From positions 8,979,501 to 9,043,500 of the forward strand of contig JAXRKN010000045.1 of the NCBI GenBank assembly GCA_038502055.1: a DNA stretch of 64,000 nucleotides. The letters are read 5' to 3'. This document shows positions 60,529 to 64,000 of the stretch, piece after piece. The position numbers and the translations under genes are program-made. Below the pieces are notes generated by a model. It ran no database searches. It saw only the letters and a program-made list of their open reading frames with translations, and had not been told where the DNA came from. This DNA is from Tanytarsus gracilentus (taxonomy: Eukaryota > Arthropoda > Insecta > Diptera > Chironomidae). Numbering within the stretch: the stretch's first letter is position 1; each line of letters starts with the position of its first letter.

Positions 60529-61812
60529 TTAATCTCTAAACAACTCTTCAACCTTCGCTTGAAAATCGTAGATAGACTGGGCAGTTATGTTTCTGAAGTG
60601 TAAGTTACATTTTTTCATTTCACTTTCAATCCTCGACGGTCGACAGTACGTGCATTTTGTGTAAACATCTTCAACCTTCTCACTCTCGATCCTTTTCGTG
60701 TCCGTACAATTTTTCATCAAATTATCAACGTCAAAATCTTTGAAAATTTCCTCGCTGACGCACGAATCGAATTTTTCACTTATTTTGCTTTCATTGTAAA
60801 GTTTGACGAAAATAAAGCGATCAAGTTGTTTGATTAAACTTGGAAGATAATTTTTATCGATTACTTTTGTGTGATTTTGAAATTTATCCAAATTTAATTT
60901 TTGAGCAATTTTAAAATTGTTCGCACAATTTTCTAAAACTAAATTTGATCCGTTTAATTTTTCAATTTTTTGCAGCACACAGTCCTCAAAAATTTCACGA
61001 TAGGTTTTAGAATAATTTGCCTTTTCGTAATCGCAAATATCGTAAGATGATTCTTCAACTTTTTTGTTGCTCTCACATGTTGCACAAATTTTAGGATTTC
61101 TTTTCAAATTTACAACTTTGAGCTCTGGAAGTCGTCTAAAGTCAATGTTGACATTTTTCAGCAGATTATCGTTGAGATAAATTTCTTCAATTTGAAAATT
61201 TCTATCGAAAATATCGTCGAGTCGTTCGAGTTGATTTTTATTGAGGAAAACTCGCTTGAGAGCCGTGGAATGAACGAAAGTTGCAACGTGAAGTGATCGA
61301 ATTTTGTTTCCGTCAAGAAAAATCACTTCCAAATCTTTGAGTTCATGGAAAGCATCGTGTGGTATGTGAGTAAATTTATTGAAGCCTAAATTTAAAAATT
61401 TCAACTTTCTCATGTTCAAAAAATCAGTTCTTCGAAGTGTCTTCAGTCCAACTTGCATTGCTATAAAATTTTCCAAATTTAAAAAATTTATTCCGAATTT
61501 TTGAGGCATTTTTTCCAACAAAACTTTATCTCGACTCATGAAAATAAATTTTGCCTCTTTTAAGCCTTTTTGAGCTCTGATAGCAGCGACAGAATCAACT
61601 TCCACAACAACATCTTCTCCTGTTATGTTTTTATCTAACTTGCACATAAATTCAGACGCAAATTTCCAACAACTTAAATTTGCCGTTGAACTTTCAGGAT
61701 TAAAAATTTCCGTTGTAGTTTCACTTTCATCAAACTCAATTGAGGAATTCGCGGATATTCTCAAAATATTTAGGGCAGTCGTGATAAGAACAATAAAATA
61801 AAATCGCGTCAT
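60529..61812 (-). CDS. Secreted leucine-rich-repeat protein 2
   Basis: Single exon on the minus strand. I chose the ATG at 61812 (427 residues) because it starts directly with a signal peptide (MTRFYFIVLITTALNILRIS); the upstream in-frame ATG at 61860 would put 16 polar residues in front. The layout matches LRR protein 1: CWKFASEFMCKLDKN near the N-terminus, SRDKVLLEKMPQKFGINF, five or six LRRs including LKFLNLGFNKFTHIPHDAF and LEVIFLDGNKIRSL, then a cysteine-bearing C-terminal region (CTYCRPSR, MKKCN) and a final AQSIYDFQAKVEELF like the AVQSIDDFQLRVGGLF of its paralog. Identity is moderate, far below that of the surrounding duplicated noncoding DNA. No membrane anchor is seen. Function unknown. 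Confidence 0.75.
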   Translation of the reverse strand: MTRFYFIVLITTALNILRISANSSIEFDESETTTEIFNPESSTANLSCWKFASEFMCKLDKNITGEDVVVEVDSVAAIRAQKGLKEAKFIFMSRDKVLLEKMPQKFGINFLNLENFIAMQVGLKTLRRTDFLNMRKLKFLNLGFNKFTHIPHDAFHELKDLEVIFLDGNKIRSLHVATFVHSTALKRVFLNKNQLERLDDIFDRNFQIEEIYLNDNLLKNVNIDFRRLPELKVVNLKRNPKICATCESNKKVEESSYDICDYEKANYSKTYREIFEDCVLQKIEKLNGSNLVLENCANNFKIAQKLNLDKFQNHTKVIDKNYLPSLIKQLDRFIFVKLYNESKISEKFDSCVSEEIFKDFDVDNLMKNCTDTKRIESEKVEDVYTKCTYCRPSRIESEMKKCNLHFRNITAQSIYDFQAKVEELFRD

Positions 61813-61860
61813 TTTTGATTCAGAATTTTTTACAGACTGACGCACGCAATATTTATGCAA

Positions 61861-62042
61861 AAATATTTTTTCTCAATTTCTCTCACAAAATTTTTAAATA
61901 TTTCTAACGAGAGAAAATTATCAGCTCTCGATTTTTATTCTCAGTAATGTTGATGTAGGTTAAGAAATAAAATTGGTACAAGGTTCTTAAGACTGTGTCA
62001 CAGTCAATTGCGAATTTTTAATTTATCATGCTGTAAAAAATC
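61861..62042. other. LRR gene 2 upstream flank
   Basis: Short promoter-sized region between LRR gene 2 and the start of arm 2. It is not shared with LRR gene 1 as far as I can see. Confidence 0.4.
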
Positions 62043-64000
62043 TTTCTTTGAGAGTCCTCTTGAAGTCACACAAACAAAAACGCCCACAAAAAAGAAGAAG
62101 AATGAAAAATTGTGAGAAAAAAATCTTTTTCTGCGAAACATTTTACAAGAAGCGAAACAGCAAAAAATGAGATGAAAAAGGTGCTACGATGGTAACAGTT
62201 ATCGCGAGCCACGCCGTAAGGAACAAAAAATTAAATTATGAAATTTTAACCCATGGCAAAACAAAAAGATTTTGAATGAACAATAATTAAGTTATTCAAA
62301 ATGCAAATAAATTCTGCCAAATTATCACAAATTAATGTCTAAATTTTCACTCTTTGCGCTCACTCGGGTCTAAAGACCTTCATTTCTTCTTCTTTTATCC
62401 TATTTTTGCCTCTTCCTTGATTGATTGCTGAATTTTACAAGTTTAGAGAACATTTTTTGGTGAAATATTATGACGGTTTTATTTTTTAGTCTCTTCCCTC
62501 TTGATGGGTTCAAAACAAACTCAAAACTTATAATTAAGCGATCGACGACGATCATCCCGAAAGTAACTCGAGTGAGCAGACAAATTTTGTTGCTCAGAAT
62601 GAAAAATAATTTTATTAAATTAATCTTGAGTCGATGAAGGAAAATCAGCGTGATGCCTTTCATGATCCAATAATGTCCGAAATTAAATTAAGAAATTTTT
62701 TTGGACTGCATCAAATCAAAGATGAGAAAAATAAAATTACAAAAGGAGAGCAAACAATAAAATTGATGAAAGGCGCACAGCAGCGCATGAGAAGAAGTGC
62801 CGAATGATGTGCAAAAAGTTTTCAAATTTGACGCCAATTTATTAGCTTTGAAAATCGATTTTGTTGCCCCAGAAATTTTATTAACAACTTAATCGTGGAT
62901 CAAATTCGCGCATCCGACGAAGAAATGAGCAAAGAAATTAAAGTGGGCAGGTTTTGTTGGTTTTTGTTTTTAATTTCCTCTTTTTGAACCTTTTAAAAAT
63001 TAGATTGATGAAATTTAATTCACAAAGTTAATGAGAAAATTTCTCTGTATCAATTTCATCCCTCATTGACTCGTGGACAAATATTTGCACTTTTCATATC
63101 CTCGTCAACTCACTCGTGGTTGAAACAGCGAATGCAGTTGAAAGTCAATAAAGGAAATTTCCACTCGTGTGTTCATAAAAATGTGTGCGGACAATGAGAA
63201 AAAGGCAATTAACCCATTTTGTTCATTCATATTTGCTTAGCGAGATAAAATCAACTCGGAAAATTGAAAATATGAAATATTGCTCTCGAGTTTGTGTCGA
63301 CAGTGAGCCACTGGAATTTTATTTGTTTTCTCAAATTGACAGAATTTTAAATTGCGGCACGACATCGAGAGATTCCTGCAGTGCGAGTTGATTTTAGAAT
63401 TTTGAGAAAAAGGATGAAAAATTTAATTTTTGAGGGCAGAACTCGAAAAATGTTTTTGGGTTTAATTTTTTGGATAAAATTGTTATGACTTTGATATCAA
63501 AATATTCACATGTGATTTATGTTGCTGACTCGAGTCACTTTTACCTGATATTAGAAATTTTCATCGGCAGATTGAAAAAGGATCAAGAAAAAAATGCGGC
63601 GCTATTTTTTAAGGATTTCTCGAAGATATTTCAATCAAGCCTTTTTCCATAAATTTCATAAATTCGTGTGATGATGGTCGAGGTTGAAAATTTATTTAAT
63701 TTCAATAAGCGATTAAAAATAAAATATCTTGATAAAGGGTGGTCTAGTGTTATTATGGTCATGAGATGAAGAACCGCACTGCACACACAAAAACAGGCAG
63801 AAAAGTGTAAAATCTCATTAATGATAAAATTTCAGGACAGAAAAAGTGCCGCAAAAGTAGACAAAGAGAAAATGCCGCATGGATGATGACCTAAAATAGA
63901 AAAATGCTGATGATCTGGTTGTAAATTATAAATTATCCTTGGCGATTCAGCACTTTGCCAAAAAGGATCGCCAGACTTTAAAATCATAAATTTTCTCTGC
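62043..64000 (-). repeat. Arm 2 of the large inverted repeat (B' running into A'')
   Basis: Reverse complement of 53698-55597, followed at its inner end (62043-62098) by sequence matching 57427-57480. It carries a single X block and lacks the LRR gene 1 insertion. The last about 130 bases (63870-64000) are a third copy of unit A in the same orientation as 50690-50820. The window ends inside this unit. Confidence 0.85.

Noticed and set aside
1..64000. CRISPR arrays, operons, bacterial-type genes
   Set aside because: None seen; spliced genes and polyadenylation signals show eukaryotic nuclear DNA.

Overview
The window looks like nuclear DNA of an insect, most likely a nematoceran fly (midge or mosquito grade). 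It is very AT-rich, introns are mostly 50 to 70 bases (one 45, one 77) with GT..AG ends, and genes include an ionotropic receptor, atonal-type proneural bHLH genes, eIF3d, GTPBP1 and a dynamin-like GTPase. The species cannot be fixed from the sequence. All exon joins were made by eye from splice sites and family conservation.

Layout. 1-4045: gene-free, with two small inverted-repeat (MITE-like) elements. 4046-5997: a complete, diverged Drp1-like dynamin in two exons. 6-25.5 kb: a long gene desert holding repeats: a foldback-type element with long internally repetitive terminal inverted repeats and a 10-bp target-site duplication (10.7-11.9 kb), an 18-bp minisatellite (12.1-12.5 kb), a Helentron/DINE-like element built around a 17-bp minisatellite (13.8-14.75 kb), and a mariner-type MITE (18.5-18.9 kb). 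25561-27478 (minus): a divergent ionotropic receptor whose second exon carries one extra T in a homopolymer. 27.5-38.6 kb: a second gene desert.

38.6-46.9 kb is a compact housekeeping cluster: RNase H2 subunit C, eIF3d, a Josephin-domain deubiquitinase (convergent with eIF3d), an AT-rich inverted-repeat element with a tRNA-like internal piece, then GTPBP1 with a five-codon upstream ORF.

50.7-64 kb is the most unusual part. Two nearly identical single-exon atonal-type genes (51.4-52.1 and 58.9-59.5 kb, both minus strand) sit between inverted repeats: A/A' flank the first and C/C' the second. Much longer inverted arms (about 53.7-55.6 versus 62.1-64.0 kb) enclose two secreted leucine-rich-repeat genes that point towards the second atonal copy from either side. 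The order reads A-ato1-A'-B-LRR1-C-ato2-C'-LRR2-B'-A'' and runs off the right edge. The noncoding arms look nearly identical, while the two LRR proteins are strongly diverged and sit at non-equivalent places in the arms. The last four codons of the two ato copies differ only synonymously in a dense cluster. Together these suggest old duplicates homogenised by gene conversion, although an assembly artefact must be excluded first.
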